NCBI GenBank assembly: GCA_020249925.1
Contig: JADCER010000004.1
Span: 62,001 to 126,000 of the forward strand
Length of the DNA stretch: 64,000 bases
Direction: 5' to 3'
DNA from: Roseomonas sp.
Lineage (GTDB): Bacteria > Pseudomonadota > Alphaproteobacteria > Acetobacterales > Acetobacteraceae
Shown here: positions 38,504-48,088 of the stretch, one piece after another
Layout of the letters: each line of letters starts with the position of its first letter
Numbering within the stretch: the first letter of the stretch is position 1
Translations under genes and position numbers: made by a program
The notes under the pieces: generated by a model
Database searches by the model: none
Seen by the model: only the letters and a program-made list of their open reading frames with translations
Told to the model about the DNA's origin: nothing

Positions 38504-39502
38504 ATGCCCATGACCATGAAGCCCCTCATAACGTCGCGCCGGGCGCTGCTGGCCGGCCTGGCTTTGGCCGGCTGTGCGGAGGCGCGTGCCCCCATGGGGC
38601 CGGCGGTAACCAGGCCCGCCGTGCTGGATGATGCGTTGGTCATGGCCGATGGGCTGCGCCTGCCGCTGCATGCCTGGCGCCCGGAAGGGCCACCGCGCGC
38701 CGTGATGCTCGCCTTGCATGGCATGAATGAATATGGCCGGTCCTTTGCCGAAGATGCTGCGCCCTGGTTCACCGGGGCGGGGGTGGCGCTTTACGCCTAT
38801 GACCAGCGCGGCTTTGGCGGCGCCGCGCCGCGCGGCGTTTGGCCGGGGCATGAGACCCTGGCGCAGGATGCCATTACCGCCGCTGGGTTGATGCGCGCCC
38901 GCCATCCGGGCCTGCCGGTCTTCATGATGGGCGAAAGCATGGGGGGTGCGGTGCTGGTGCTGGCCGGCAGCAAGGCGCCCATGGCCGATGGCCTTGTGCT
39001 GTCCGCCCCGGCCTTGCGCGGGCGGGCCAGCCTGGCCTGGCAGGCGCGGCTGATGCTGGAAACGCTGAATGCGCTGACGCCGGGACTGGCGCTATCTTCC
39101 AGCGCGCCGCTGTTTCGCCCAACGGATAATCTGGACGCCTGGCGGCGCTGGTCCGGCGACCCGCAAGTGTTGAAGCAAACCCGGGTTGATGCCGTGGCCG
39201 GCCTGGTTGATCTGATGGATGCTGCCACCGCTGCCCTGCCGCGCTTCACCGCCCCAGCCCTGGTGCTTTACGGCGCGAAGGATGAGCTGGTGCCGCCCAA
39301 GCCGATTCGCGCCGCCCTGGCCCAATTGCCGCGCGGGGCCGCCCAGCGCCTGGCCTTCTACCCAGAAGGCCATCACATGCTGCTGCGCGATTTGGGCGGC
39401 GCGGCAGTGGCCGGCGATATCCTGGCCTGGATGGCCGATCGCGACGCGCCCTTCCCCAGTGGCGCGGATCAGGCGGCCGCCGCTTGGCTCGGTTTGGCCT
39501 GA
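38504..39502 (+). CDS. lysophospholipase-like alpha/beta hydrolase lipoprotein
   Basis: 332 residues; ATGs at 38504, 38510 and 38516 are all in frame and none has a strong ribosome site, so the exact start is uncertain. The lipoprotein signal TSRRALLAGLALAGC has its lipobox Cys, and a twin-Arg that could suggest Tat export. Hydrolase 4 type: nucleophile Ser in MGESMGGA, Asp in GAKDELVP and His in EGHHMLL. It probably hydrolyses monoacylglycerol or lysophospholipid at the membrane. Confidence 0.85.
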   Translation: MPMTMKPLITSRRALLAGLALAGCAEARAPMGPAVTRPAVLDDALVMADGLRLPLHAWRPEGPPRAVMLALHGMNEYGRSFAEDAAPWFTGAGVALYAYDQRGFGGAAPRGVWPGHETLAQDAITAAGLMRARHPGLPVFMMGESMGGAVLVLAGSKAPMADGLVLSAPALRGRASLAWQARLMLETLNALTPGLALSSSAPLFRPTDNLDAWRRWSGDPQVLKQTRVDAVAGLVDLMDAATAALPRFTAPALVLYGAKDELVPPKPIRAALAQLPRGAAQRLAFYPEGHHMLLRDLGGAAVAGDILAWMADRDAPFPSGADQAAAAWLGLA

Positions 39503-39572
39503 ACGGGCTTCCAATCCTGGCGGCGCATGGCATGGTGGGGGAAGGTAATTTCGATAAGGGAGGCATAACCCC

Positions 39573-39953
39573 ATGCCGGTCAATGGCCTTGGCCCCTATG
39601 ATGACAGCAATATCTTCGCACGTATCCTGCGCGGCGAGATTCCGGCGAAGAAGGTGCATGAGGATGATCATGTGCTGGCCTTCCATGACATCGCTCCCCA
39701 GGCGCCGGTGCATGTGCTGGTGATCCCGAAGGGCAAATACGTCTCCATCGCCGATTTCAGCGCTACTGCGACGCCTGATGAAATCACCGGCTTTTGGCGC
39801 GCCGTGGGTCAGGTGGCGAAGGGCCTGGGGCTGGAGCCCGATGGCTATCGCGTGCTGATGAATATGGGCATGCATTCCGGCCAGGAAGTGCCGCATTTTC
39901 ATGTGCATATTTGTGGCGGGCGCCCCTTGGGGCGCATGATCGCCCAAGCTTGA
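39573..39953 (+). CDS. HIT family nucleotide hydrolase
   Basis: 126 residues of the HINT group of histidine-triad proteins. The triad HFHVHICGG is intact, and the N-terminal FARILRGEIPAKKVHEDDHVLAFHDIAPQAP is typical. It cleaves AMP-amidates such as AMP-lysine. A strong AAGGGAGG ribosome site precedes the start. The GMC oxidoreductase follows 20 bases later. Confidence 0.93.
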   Translation: MPVNGLGPYDDSNIFARILRGEIPAKKVHEDDHVLAFHDIAPQAPVHVLVIPKGKYVSIADFSATATPDEITGFWRAVGQVAKGLGLEPDGYRVLMNMGMHSGQEVPHFHVHICGGRPLGRMIAQA

Positions 39954-39973
39954 GAATAGAAAGAGGAAGCGTG

Positions 39974-41674
39974 ATGTTCGATACGATTATTGTGGGCGGC
40001 GGTTCCGCCGGTTCAGTGCTGGCGCATCGGCTCTCAGCCCGGAGCGGCCATAAGGTGCTGCTCTGTGAGGCTGGCCCCGACGCACCGCCCGGTGAGGAAC
40101 CGAAGGAAATCCGCGACAGCTACCCTGGCACCGCCTATTTCGATCCGCGCTTTCATTGGACGGAACTGCGCGTGCATACGCAGATTGTCTCTCACAATAA
40201 CCCTGGGGAACGCCCGCCCTTGCGCAAATACGAACAGGCGCGGGTTTTGGGCGGCGGTTCTTCCATCAATGGGCAAATGGCCAATCGTGGCGCGCCAACG
40301 GATTATGATGAATGGGAAGCGCGTGGCGCGACCGGCTGGAATTGGGATGCGGTGCTGCCCTATTTCAAAAAGGTTGAGCACGATCTTGATTTCGATGGTC
40401 CCTTCCATGGCAAGGATGGGCGTATCAAGGTGCGCCGTATCAAGCCCGAGAAGTGGAACAATCACGCCAAGGCCGCCGCCAAATCCTTCGCCGCCGCCGG
40501 CTTCAAGGCTTTGGAAGACCAGAATGGGTTTTTCGAGGATGGCTATTTCCCGATCACCATTTCCAATGCCGAGGAACAGCGTGTTTCGGCCGCCATGGGC
40601 TATCTGGATCGCGAAACCCGCGCCCGGGAAAACCTGACGATTTCCTGCGAAACCCAGGTGAGGGAATTGCTGTTTGAAGACCAGCGCTGCGTTGGCGTAG
40701 TGGCCCTGGTGCGCGGGCAGGAACAGCGCTTCATGGGGCGGGAGATCATCCTATCCTGCGGCGCCATTCATTCGCCAGCGCATTTGCTGCGTTCGGGCAT
40801 CGGCCCCGTTGGGCATTTGCGGGATTTAGGTATTCCCGTGCGCATGGCCCTGCCAGGTGTTGGCCAGGGCCTGATGGATCATCCTTCCATTGCGCTATCG
40901 TCCTTCCTGAAGCGTGGCGCACGGGTAGATAATCAAACGCGCCGCCATATCCTGCTTGGGCTCCGCTACTCATCCAAGCTGGAAGGCGTGCCGGCGGGGG
41001 ATATGTTTGCCGCTGTTGTCAGCAAATCCGCCTGGCATGCGGTGGGGGAGCAAGTCGCTTCCATGCTGCTTTGGGTCAACAAGACCTATTCGGAAAGCGG
41101 GCAATTGAAGCTTGCTTCCAGCAATTGGCGCGATGAGCCGATTGTCGAATTCAACCTTCTGTCAGACAAGCGCGATCTTGACCGGCTGATGAGCGGCTTT
41201 CGCATGATGGCCGCGATCCAGATGAGTGATGAGCTTGGCAAGGTCACGGATAATCACTTCCCGGCCAGCTATAGCGACCGCGTGCGCAAGATTGGCGTGG
41301 TGAATGACAAGAACCGCATGCTGACCAATTTGATCAGCCTGGTGCTTGATGGGCCGGCTTTCCTGCGCAAGTATTTCATTGACCGTTTCGTGGTGGAAGG
41401 CTTCCGCATTGATCAGGTGCTGACCGATGATGCGGCTTTGGAAGCCTTTATCCGCAAGGCGACGATTGGTGTTTGGCACGCTTCCTGTTCCTGCCGCATG
41501 GGCCGGCCGGAAGACCCCATGTCGGTGGTGGATATCAATGGCCGGGTGAAGGGGATTGAGGGGCTGCGCGTGGTGGATGCGTCAATCTTCCCGGTTGTGC
41601 CCTGCGCGAATACGAATTTCCCGACGTTGATGTCGGCGGAGAAAATCGCCGATGCGATCATTGCGGGGGAGTGA
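39974..41674 (+). CDS. GMC family FAD-dependent oxidoreductase
   Basis: 566 residues from the ATG at 39974 (MFDTIIVGGGSAGS), preceded by AAGAGGAAG. The FAD-binding start, the GMC signature ARVLGGGSSINGQ and the C-terminal VWHASCSCRMG...NTNFPTLMSAEKIAD with the catalytic His are all present. It belongs to the choline/alcohol dehydrogenase group. No aldehyde dehydrogenase is adjacent, so choline is not specifically suggested. It is the last core-like gene before the AT-richer island. Confidence 0.88.
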   Translation: MFDTIIVGGGSAGSVLAHRLSARSGHKVLLCEAGPDAPPGEEPKEIRDSYPGTAYFDPRFHWTELRVHTQIVSHNNPGERPPLRKYEQARVLGGGSSINGQMANRGAPTDYDEWEARGATGWNWDAVLPYFKKVEHDLDFDGPFHGKDGRIKVRRIKPEKWNNHAKAAAKSFAAAGFKALEDQNGFFEDGYFPITISNAEEQRVSAAMGYLDRETRARENLTISCETQVRELLFEDQRCVGVVALVRGQEQRFMGREIILSCGAIHSPAHLLRSGIGPVGHLRDLGIPVRMALPGVGQGLMDHPSIALSSFLKRGARVDNQTRRHILLGLRYSSKLEGVPAGDMFAAVVSKSAWHAVGEQVASMLLWVNKTYSESGQLKLASSNWRDEPIVEFNLLSDKRDLDRLMSGFRMMAAIQMSDELGKVTDNHFPASYSDRVRKIGVVNDKNRMLTNLISLVLDGPAFLRKYFIDRFVVEGFRIDQVLTDDAALEAFIRKATIGVWHASCSCRMGRPEDPMSVVDINGRVKGIEGLRVVDASIFPVVPCANTNFPTLMSAEKIADAIIAGE

Positions 41675-41858
41675 GGGGGCGCTGATTTACTAATGAAGCA
41701 GGCGAAACCCTTCATGCGACATTACGCCGATTTGGAGATTATTCATGGGTAGGTCTTCATCATAAAGGGAGATGCGTTTCTCGGACCCAAGCAAGTGCAG
41801 TAGAACTCGATCGCAAATTTTTGTTGACATTCAGTTACCTACGAGAGTGAGATAAACC

Positions 41859-42953
41859 ATGCTATCCGGTCAAAACCTTCGCTCAGCAGAAGCTGGTTCG
41901 GGCAGGCGGGTCAGGGTGCTTCTCTCTGGTCCCGGCCTGATAGGCAAAAAGCATGCGCAGCTTATTGCCCAGTCTGCAAACAGCCTTCTGATCGGCATCG
42001 TTGCGCCAACGAGCAAAGAAAATTTAGATTTCGCAGCCGAGCGCGACTTACCGCTATATACGTCATTGGATGAAGCCATAGCCAAGATATCATTTGATGC
42101 CGCTATCATTGCATCACCAAATGAGTTTCATGTGCCGCAAGCCCTAACATGCATAAAGCATGGGATACCGGTGCTGGTCGAAAAACCACTCGCGGCAGAT
42201 CTTGAAAGCGCTGCTTTCATCTGCGCCGAGGCAAAAAGATGCAATGTCCCTGTTCTTGTCGGCCACCATCGAACCTACAGCAGTATGCTGACCGAAGCGC
42301 GAAATTTCATTCAATCCTCGGAATTTGGTGAATTGGTTGCCGTGCAGGGAAGTGCGCTTTTTCGCAAGCCTGAACAGTACTTCGAAGAAGGCCCTTGGAG
42401 AGCGAAGATTGGTGGCGGACCCATCCTGATCAATCTTATCCATGAAATTGGCATCCTCCGTTTTCTTTGCGGACAAATAAGTGCAGTCTCTGCCAGCGCA
42501 AGCCGGAGGCGCCGGGGTTTAGAGGTCGAAGATACCGCTGCGATTGGTCTCAGATTTCAAAATGGCGCACTTGGCACTTTCATCCTTTCCGACATCGCGG
42601 CGAGCGACCGGAGTTGGGAATTGACCACCGGCGAAAATCCTGCGTACCCGCAATCCCTCGATACGGCTTGCTACCACTTTGCCGGCACCAATGGCTCCCT
42701 TGATTTTCCGGTCATGAAGACACGATTCTACCAACCCAGCCACCCCCCATCATGGTGGTCGCCCTTCGAAACAGATTTCTTGAGAAGGGAAGTGGCCGAT
42801 AACCTTAGCAAGCAATTCGCCCATTTTGAGGCCGTGGTGCTGCATGGGGTGCGTCCTCTTGTGCCACCTGAGGAGGGCTATGAAAACATGCGCGTTATTG
42901 ATGCTGTCAAGCGTTCGATAGATGCGCATGCTGAGGTTGAGGTGCCACATTGA
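41859..42953 (+). CDS. Gfo/Idh/MocA family oxidoreductase
   Basis: 364 residues. The Rossmann start VLLSGPGLIGKKHAQLI is followed by the VEKPLA motif with its catalytic Lys and the GGGPILINLIHEIGILRFL motif, where the usual Asp before the conserved His is Asn, as in one subgroup of the family. Members oxidise a sugar hydroxyl to a keto group with NAD(P), as in WlbA or NtdC. It is the first gene of an AT-richer island, followed directly by a DegT-type aminotransferase, the classical partner. Confidence 0.87.
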   Translation: MLSGQNLRSAEAGSGRRVRVLLSGPGLIGKKHAQLIAQSANSLLIGIVAPTSKENLDFAAERDLPLYTSLDEAIAKISFDAAIIASPNEFHVPQALTCIKHGIPVLVEKPLAADLESAAFICAEAKRCNVPVLVGHHRTYSSMLTEARNFIQSSEFGELVAVQGSALFRKPEQYFEEGPWRAKIGGGPILINLIHEIGILRFLCGQISAVSASASRRRRGLEVEDTAAIGLRFQNGALGTFILSDIAASDRSWELTTGENPAYPQSLDTACYHFAGTNGSLDFPVMKTRFYQPSHPPSWWSPFETDFLRREVADNLSKQFAHFEAVVLHGVRPLVPPEEGYENMRVIDAVKRSIDAHAEVEVPH

Positions 42954-44128
42954 GTAAGGCCAAACCAATGAAGTTTGAGAGGCCTGTGGCCACTGGAAGT
43001 GTACCCGCCGAGGAGGTCGTGCCCTTGTATGTGAGCCAACCTCTCCTGCCGGATCCGACCGCCCTCAATGAATACATCAGCAAGATCTGGGCTTCCAAAT
43101 ATGTGACCAATCACGGCCCATTGAGTCTGGAACTTGAAGATCGTCTGGCGGCTTTTCTACGTGTGCCGACAGCCAGATTATTCAATAATGCAACGATAGG
43201 GCTCCTGGTCGCGCTCAAGCTTTTCGATCTTCCCCCTGGAAGCGAAGTCATTACTACCCCGATGACTTTTGCCGCGACCGCCCATTCGATCGCCTGGAAT
43301 AATCTACGACCGGTTTTCGTGGATATCAGGAAGGCTGATTTGACGATTGATCCCGAGGCTGTGGAATTGGCGATTTCACCCCGAACCTCGGCGATCCTGG
43401 CGGTGCATGTTTATGGCTGCATCTGTGATCATGATGCCTTGCAGCGTCTGGCCGACTTGCATGGCTTAAAGCTGATCTATGATGCAGCCCATGCCTTTGG
43501 CGCCTATTGGAATGGACGTCCTGTCGCCTCTCTGGGAGATGCGTCAGTCTTTTCCTTCCACGCAACAAAGCTCTTCAATACTCTGGAGGGCGGGCTTATC
43601 ACAACCAATAAGGTTGAAGACCGTGAAAGTATCTATTTGCTCCGAAATTTCGGCATCAAGAATGAGGAGGAAGTAGTTGCAGTCGGCATCAACGGCAAAA
43701 TGAATGAGCTTCAGGCTGCCATTGGTCTGCTTAATCTCGATATCTTCGAAATCGAGCGTGAGAAACGCAGCAGGCTGAGACAGCGCTATAGGGAAATTCT
43801 GAGCGGTTTGGACGGTGTGCTTCTGCAGGAGGCTGCAGAAAACACCACCCAGTCCGAGCAATATCTTCTGGTGCGTATTGACCGCACACGATCGCGCCTT
43901 GATCGGGACCAGGTGAAAGAACGCCTCGCCGAAAGGAAGATATTTGCCCGGAAGTACTTCTACCCTATCTGCACGGATTATGAACCCTATCGCAACATGC
44001 CGATCATTTCCAAGCGCGCCAGGCCTTATGCCCAAATTGCCAAGGAACAGGTGCTTTGCCTGCCTTTGCATTCAGCCGTGACAGAGGCCCATCTTGACCT
44101 GATCGCGGAAGTCTTCCGCGAATGCTGA
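42950..44128 (+). CDS. DegT/DnrJ/EryC1/StrS-family sugar aminotransferase
   Basis: 392 residues starting at a TTG that overlaps the preceding stop and has GAGG seven bases upstream; an ATG at 42968 with AAGG is the alternative. PLP-binding Lys207 lies in FSFHATKLFNTLEGG, and the fold start PLLPDPTALNEYI and the YDAAHAFGAYW cofactor motif agree with the family. It transfers an amino group, usually from glutamate, to a keto-sugar nucleotide made by the upstream dehydrogenase. Confidence 0.9.
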   Translation: MSKAKPMKFERPVATGSVPAEEVVPLYVSQPLLPDPTALNEYISKIWASKYVTNHGPLSLELEDRLAAFLRVPTARLFNNATIGLLVALKLFDLPPGSEVITTPMTFAATAHSIAWNNLRPVFVDIRKADLTIDPEAVELAISPRTSAILAVHVYGCICDHDALQRLADLHGLKLIYDAAHAFGAYWNGRPVASLGDASVFSFHATKLFNTLEGGLITTNKVEDRESIYLLRNFGIKNEEEVVAVGINGKMNELQAAIGLLNLDIFEIEREKRSRLRQRYREILSGLDGVLLQEAAENTTQSEQYLLVRIDRTRSRLDRDQVKERLAERKIFARKYFYPICTDYEPYRNMPIISKRARPYAQIAKEQVLCLPLHSAVTEAHLDLIAEVFREC

Positions 44129-44218
44129 CTCGTCGGCACCATACCGTCGCGCGAAATTAGCCGTGACCATCTTTTGAAGTCGTTATTGCCTTGCATCAGC
44201 CAGAAGGGAGGAAAAGCC

Positions 44219-45337
44219 GTGAAAGTCTTGCTGCTTGACGCAGCCTTCAGCGCGGTTCCCATTCACGAATACCTCACTGCTATCGGCTGCGATGTCTGGA
44301 CCATGGGAAATAGAAGTGAAGACGCTCTTGCTGTCGCCCATAAGGAGAATTGGATCTGTGCCGATTATGCGAATGCGGCTCTGGTTCAACACTACGTTGA
44401 TGTGCATGGCTTCGAAGTGGTTGTGCCCGGATGCACCGATGTTTCGATGGCGAGCTTTGTTCGGCTCAAGCAGCGGGGCAGCTATACCCTCTCGGCAGAA
44501 ACAAACGATATCCTTACCAACAAGCCGCTATTCCGCCGGCTATGCCTTGAACTGAATATTCCGGCGCCCCGTGCGGTAGATGTTAGGCTGCTCCCAAGGT
44601 ACGGGAAATTCATCTGCAAGCCAGCGGATAGCTTTAGTGGCCGAGGCGTCACGATCTTCGATGCGGCGGATACGAAAGCAGTGGATGCGGCCGTGCGTCT
44701 GGCAAGGACCCAAAGCCCGAGCGGCGAGGTGATCTGCGAAAACTTTATCGAAGGGGAGTTGCACAGCTATACGGCCTTTCTGAAGTCTGGAGCCGTTGAC
44801 CGGGCCTTCATCGTTCGCGAGGGGTCGCGCTACAATCCTTTTGCTGTCGATACATCCTATCTTTGTGATGATTATGACAGCAAAAAGCTGGGCACACTGC
44901 GTGGCGCGATTGAAGCAGTATCCGCCCATCTTGGCTTATGCGACGGCCTTTTGCACACGCAGTTCCTGGACGCGGGAGATGGCATCGCAATCATTGAAAT
45001 GACAAGGCGGTGCCCGGGTGATCTATACGCGCGACTGATTGAATATAGCACAGGGTATCACTATGCCGGTGAGTATGCCGCATGTTTTCTCGGTACCCAT
45101 AGGGAAGCTCCTCCACTGCGGCGACGCTATGTCTTGCGTCACACGCTAAAGCAGGTCGGGAAAGACCGATTCTTTGGCTTGGGTATTGACTTGCCAGGTG
45201 TTTTCAAGATTGTACCGCTTGCACGCAATGGCGACACCCTGGACGCGAAAGTGGCGACACGTGTTGCATTGGCTTTCGCTGAAGCCGTGGATGATGAGAG
45301 TTTGCGACGGCTTTATTTCGAGACCATTAATCGGTGA
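44219..45337 (+). CDS. ATP-grasp domain ligase
   Basis: 372 residues from the GTG at 44219, which has an excellent AAGGGAGG ribosome site seven bases upstream; a TTG at 44174 has none. The N-terminal part (VKVLLLDAAFSAVPIHEYL) is the pre-ATP-grasp fold. The ATP-grasp core has FICKPADSFSGRGVTIFD, the NFIEGELHSY hinge and the metal-binding IIEMTRRCPGDLYARL. Such enzymes form amide or ester bonds from a carboxylate and an amine via an acyl phosphate. In this context it could acylate the amino sugar with an amino acid or other acid. Confidence 0.8.
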   Translation: MKVLLLDAAFSAVPIHEYLTAIGCDVWTMGNRSEDALAVAHKENWICADYANAALVQHYVDVHGFEVVVPGCTDVSMASFVRLKQRGSYTLSAETNDILTNKPLFRRLCLELNIPAPRAVDVRLLPRYGKFICKPADSFSGRGVTIFDAADTKAVDAAVRLARTQSPSGEVICENFIEGELHSYTAFLKSGAVDRAFIVREGSRYNPFAVDTSYLCDDYDSKKLGTLRGAIEAVSAHLGLCDGLLHTQFLDAGDGIAIIEMTRRCPGDLYARLIEYSTGYHYAGEYAACFLGTHREAPPLRRRYVLRHTLKQVGKDRFFGLGIDLPGVFKIVPLARNGDTLDAKVATRVALAFAEAVDDESLRRLYFETINR

Positions 45338-45443
45338 TGCTCAATTGATTTGGCTTTATCCATCCTTAAGTGGTTAAGACTGGTGTTTGCGACCAGATAC
45401 AATGCGAGGTGCCCTATGAGCATAAAAATCGGGAATCATCCAT

Positions 45444-46661
45444 TCAACGTGTGTAGGCCCAAAAAGAGCTATTTCTTTCTAAATGAAACATTGACACCAT
45501 TTCAAGAATCTCACCAATAAAGCGATCAACCCCAAATTCATCCTCAGCCCGACGCCTGCTTTGATCGAGTATTGCTAAAAGATCGCTATCACGGCTTGCA
45601 CCCATTTTCCGAATATCAGAGATATGTGCGTCGATTTGATCCGGCAATTCGGCGCCATCAATAAGAACCGATTTGAAATTTGGGTAAGAAGCGAGCGCTT
45701 GGTCAAGAAAAGGCGTACCGTCAGAGATGCTAAAAGCCTTTGCCATGAGGGCAGAAACGATTCGTTCATGCACGAAATTCAAAGTACAAGGCGAAATATT
45801 CAGCAAGATGCGGCTACGTGCGTAGACCTGATCAAGCTGGTCGGCCGGAATTGGTCCATGAAACTTCGCGCGCGAATTGGTCTTTTCTATGTGTGCCCAA
45901 TTACCAAAGATATGCCCGCCATGTCGCATGACTTCCCATAACATGCGTTCGGCCCTTACGGCGCGGACATAAGCATCCACCTCCGAGCAGACCCTTAGTA
46001 GCAACGCCTTACTCTCACCGAAACGCATCGTGTGCGCCGCGAAGGCATCAACAACAATCTGTCCGATGGTTTTCTTCTGCCCCGCCAGAGCGACGGCTGA
46101 CGCATCTTCAATAACTCCACGTATTTTATCCGGAAGCGTAGTCCACTTGGCGCGTCTAGCCTTGGGGTCCACGCCAGTTTTGACGTAGACGATTTCAAGA
46201 TCCCGATCGTGCCAGGGGGTTTGGTCCGCCAGTGGATTGGGGGGATAAAAGCCCCCGCAGACAGCGGAAAAATTCCTACCATTCATGATGTCGCGATAAA
46301 CCTGTTGAAAGTCTTCGGAGGCGTAGAGATGGTATAGCCCTGAGCCTTCACTAGAATGCAAGCCTGGCGAATGAAAAGGAGCGTCACCCATAAGGGAGAT
46401 GAATGGAACATTCAGGCTGGTCCAAAGGTTGCCAGCTTCGACGCTAAGCCCCATCCCGAAACCTTGAAATGAAAAGCAAAAGACCGGTTGGCCCGCCGCA
46501 AGACAAGCGTTAAGCTTGTCAGGCCAGCCTTCACCCAAAAGGTCTATGACAGTGACAGAAATACCGTACAGCTTTGCCCGATTGGCGAAACTGTCAGTCA
46601 ACCAGGTCAAAATAGCGTTATCATTTTGACCTACTAGGGCAATTGCCGAGATATTTGACAT
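45444..46661 (-). CDS. CgeB-like GT-B glycosyltransferase
   Basis: 405 residues. The C-terminal half shows the glycosyltransferase pattern of the CgeB/Glyco_trans_1_2 group (FHGPIPADQLDQVYARSRILLNISP, then HERIVSALMAKAFSISDGTPFLDQAL), and the N-terminal half has a Rossmann-like start. Donor and acceptor are unknown. It is transcribed toward the ATP-grasp gene (convergent) inside the same AT-richer island, so it may transfer the sugar made by that cluster. Confidence 0.72.
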   Translation of the reverse strand: MSNISAIALVGQNDNAILTWLTDSFANRAKLYGISVTVIDLLGEGWPDKLNACLAAGQPVFCFSFQGFGMGLSVEAGNLWTSLNVPFISLMGDAPFHSPGLHSSEGSGLYHLYASEDFQQVYRDIMNGRNFSAVCGGFYPPNPLADQTPWHDRDLEIVYVKTGVDPKARRAKWTTLPDKIRGVIEDASAVALAGQKKTIGQIVVDAFAAHTMRFGESKALLLRVCSEVDAYVRAVRAERMLWEVMRHGGHIFGNWAHIEKTNSRAKFHGPIPADQLDQVYARSRILLNISPCTLNFVHERIVSALMAKAFSISDGTPFLDQALASYPNFKSVLIDGAELPDQIDAHISDIRKMGASRDSDLLAILDQSRRRAEDEFGVDRFIGEILEMVSMFHLERNSSFWAYTR

Positions 46662-47165
46662 GTCTCACCATCGAGATGTTTGACCATTCTCACCATAACG
46701 AATCGGACGGAGATGGCCAAGTCAGAAGTTGTAGGGAGTATTTCAAACGTATAATGCGATCCACATCCCCAACTCTCAACAGAGTTGGCTCGGTCACACT
46801 TCTCAATCCCAAGCAGCGAAATTTCTGGGCCCGGATGGTGCTCCGCAACCTGGGTTCAGTGTAATGCGTTGGGGAAGGCCGACCAGGCAAACGGACCTGG
46901 TTAGGAAATAGTCGCCAAAGCTCCATACCCAGTGATTTCCTATAGGATGACGTCCGCTTTTCTGAATCGAGTACCACCACCCCTCGTTGAAGGCGCCGCT
47001 TTTCTGGTGTAACGATTTGTCTTTCCATCTCGCCCGTTACTGGCACCATCGTCTTCGGTGCATTTCACGTGGAGAATGAGAGCGATTATTGTCTGCGCAA
47101 TATAACTGCGGCCAGAAAAAAGCAGCTTCAGACGGCGTTCCGTTTCAGCGAAAGGTGTTGAGTAC
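46662..47165. other. 504-base gene-free stretch in the island
   Basis: Between the divergent glycosyltransferase and methyltransferase genes no credible coding frame was found; the open frames here lack any recognisable motif. A short duplication TCTCACCAT occurs at 46663-46671 and again at 46688-46696. The AT-rich composition and length suggest a decayed or regulatory region, possibly the remnant of a lost gene or insertion. Confidence 0.4.
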
Positions 47166-48000
47166 ATGAGAGATGTTTCGAAACTTATCGAGAGCGAGCT
47201 TCAATACTTTAAGCCCATGCTTGAAAGAAGCATCAGATCTTCCGTGGCAGAGCGGGAGGCTTGGCGCAACGAAACAATTCGTCAGCGTCAAGAAAGAATT
47301 TCGCTTGAGGTTTTCGATATGCTCCATGGGACCGTGCGCTATGGTCCTTTTTGCAGGACTGAAGCTTGATAGAGAAGCTTGGTGGGGATGCTTGGACCTA
47401 GGCAGCCAATGCCTCGGACTGTATGAGTTGGAGATCCTCAGTTTTTTGGCGCAAGTCAAATTTGGTCAGTTTGCGACTTTTGTAGACATTGGCGCTGCGG
47501 ATGGTTATTATGCAATCGGTATGCTCAAGACGCAGAAGATCCGCAAAGCGATCTGCTTCGAACAATCCGAATTGGGACGCGAGACTATCGCGAAGAATTG
47601 GCGACGTAATGATTCGAAAGGTATTCTCGAAATCTTCGCGGAGGCAAATCCGGAAACGATCTGCGCCTTACCTCGGGCTGACCTTTCTGGCGCCCTTGTA
47701 ATGGTTGACATCGAAGGTGCGGAGTTCGATGTTTTGGTTGAGAAGACCCTCAGCGTACTTAAATCCTGCACCATTGTGATAGAAATCCATAATTGGATTG
47801 ATGACTTCTCCACACGCTACGCGGCGTTTCTTCAAGAGGCGTCGAAATATTTTGAGATAGAGATTTTTAAACCTATCGAGCGCCCCACGAGCAGCATCAA
47901 AGAGTTGGCAGACTTCACCGATGATAATCGTTTGTTACTGGTCTCTGAGCGCCGGCCGTGCTTGATGCGATTCATAAAACTTGTGCCCAGGCCGCCCTAG
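47166..48000 (+). pseudogene. FkbM-type methyltransferase, frameshifted
   Basis: Two overlapping frames together give one protein: frame 1 from the ATG at 47166 (MRDVSKLIESELQYF) to GTVRYGPF, then frame 2 continues AGLKLDREAWWG and runs to 48000. The switch lies in a run of five T at 47348-47352; with four T the reading would be uninterrupted as YGPFAGLKL. The second part holds the methyltransferase core (FVDIGAADGYYAIG for SAM, MVDIEGAEFDVL). It is likely a sugar O-methyltransferase inactivated by a one-base insertion, unless the extra T is a sequencing error or is bypassed by slippage. Confidence 0.7.
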
Positions 48001-48088
48001 CCAGCCCTTTGGTCGCGAGGCGGCCGGTAAAGAGAATAAGGCTCCACAGCCCCTCTCCCATGCCCCGTTTCCTCTGATATAAGACGCC

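Noticed and set aside
41675-41858. TTGACA at 41824-41829 as a promoter of the island
   Set aside because: The -35 match is good, but no acceptable -10 hexamer was found at 16-18 bases; left unannotated.
46690-47049. 119-codon minus-strand frame in the island gap
   Set aside because: No motif, no ribosome site of note, and an amino-acid composition that looks random.
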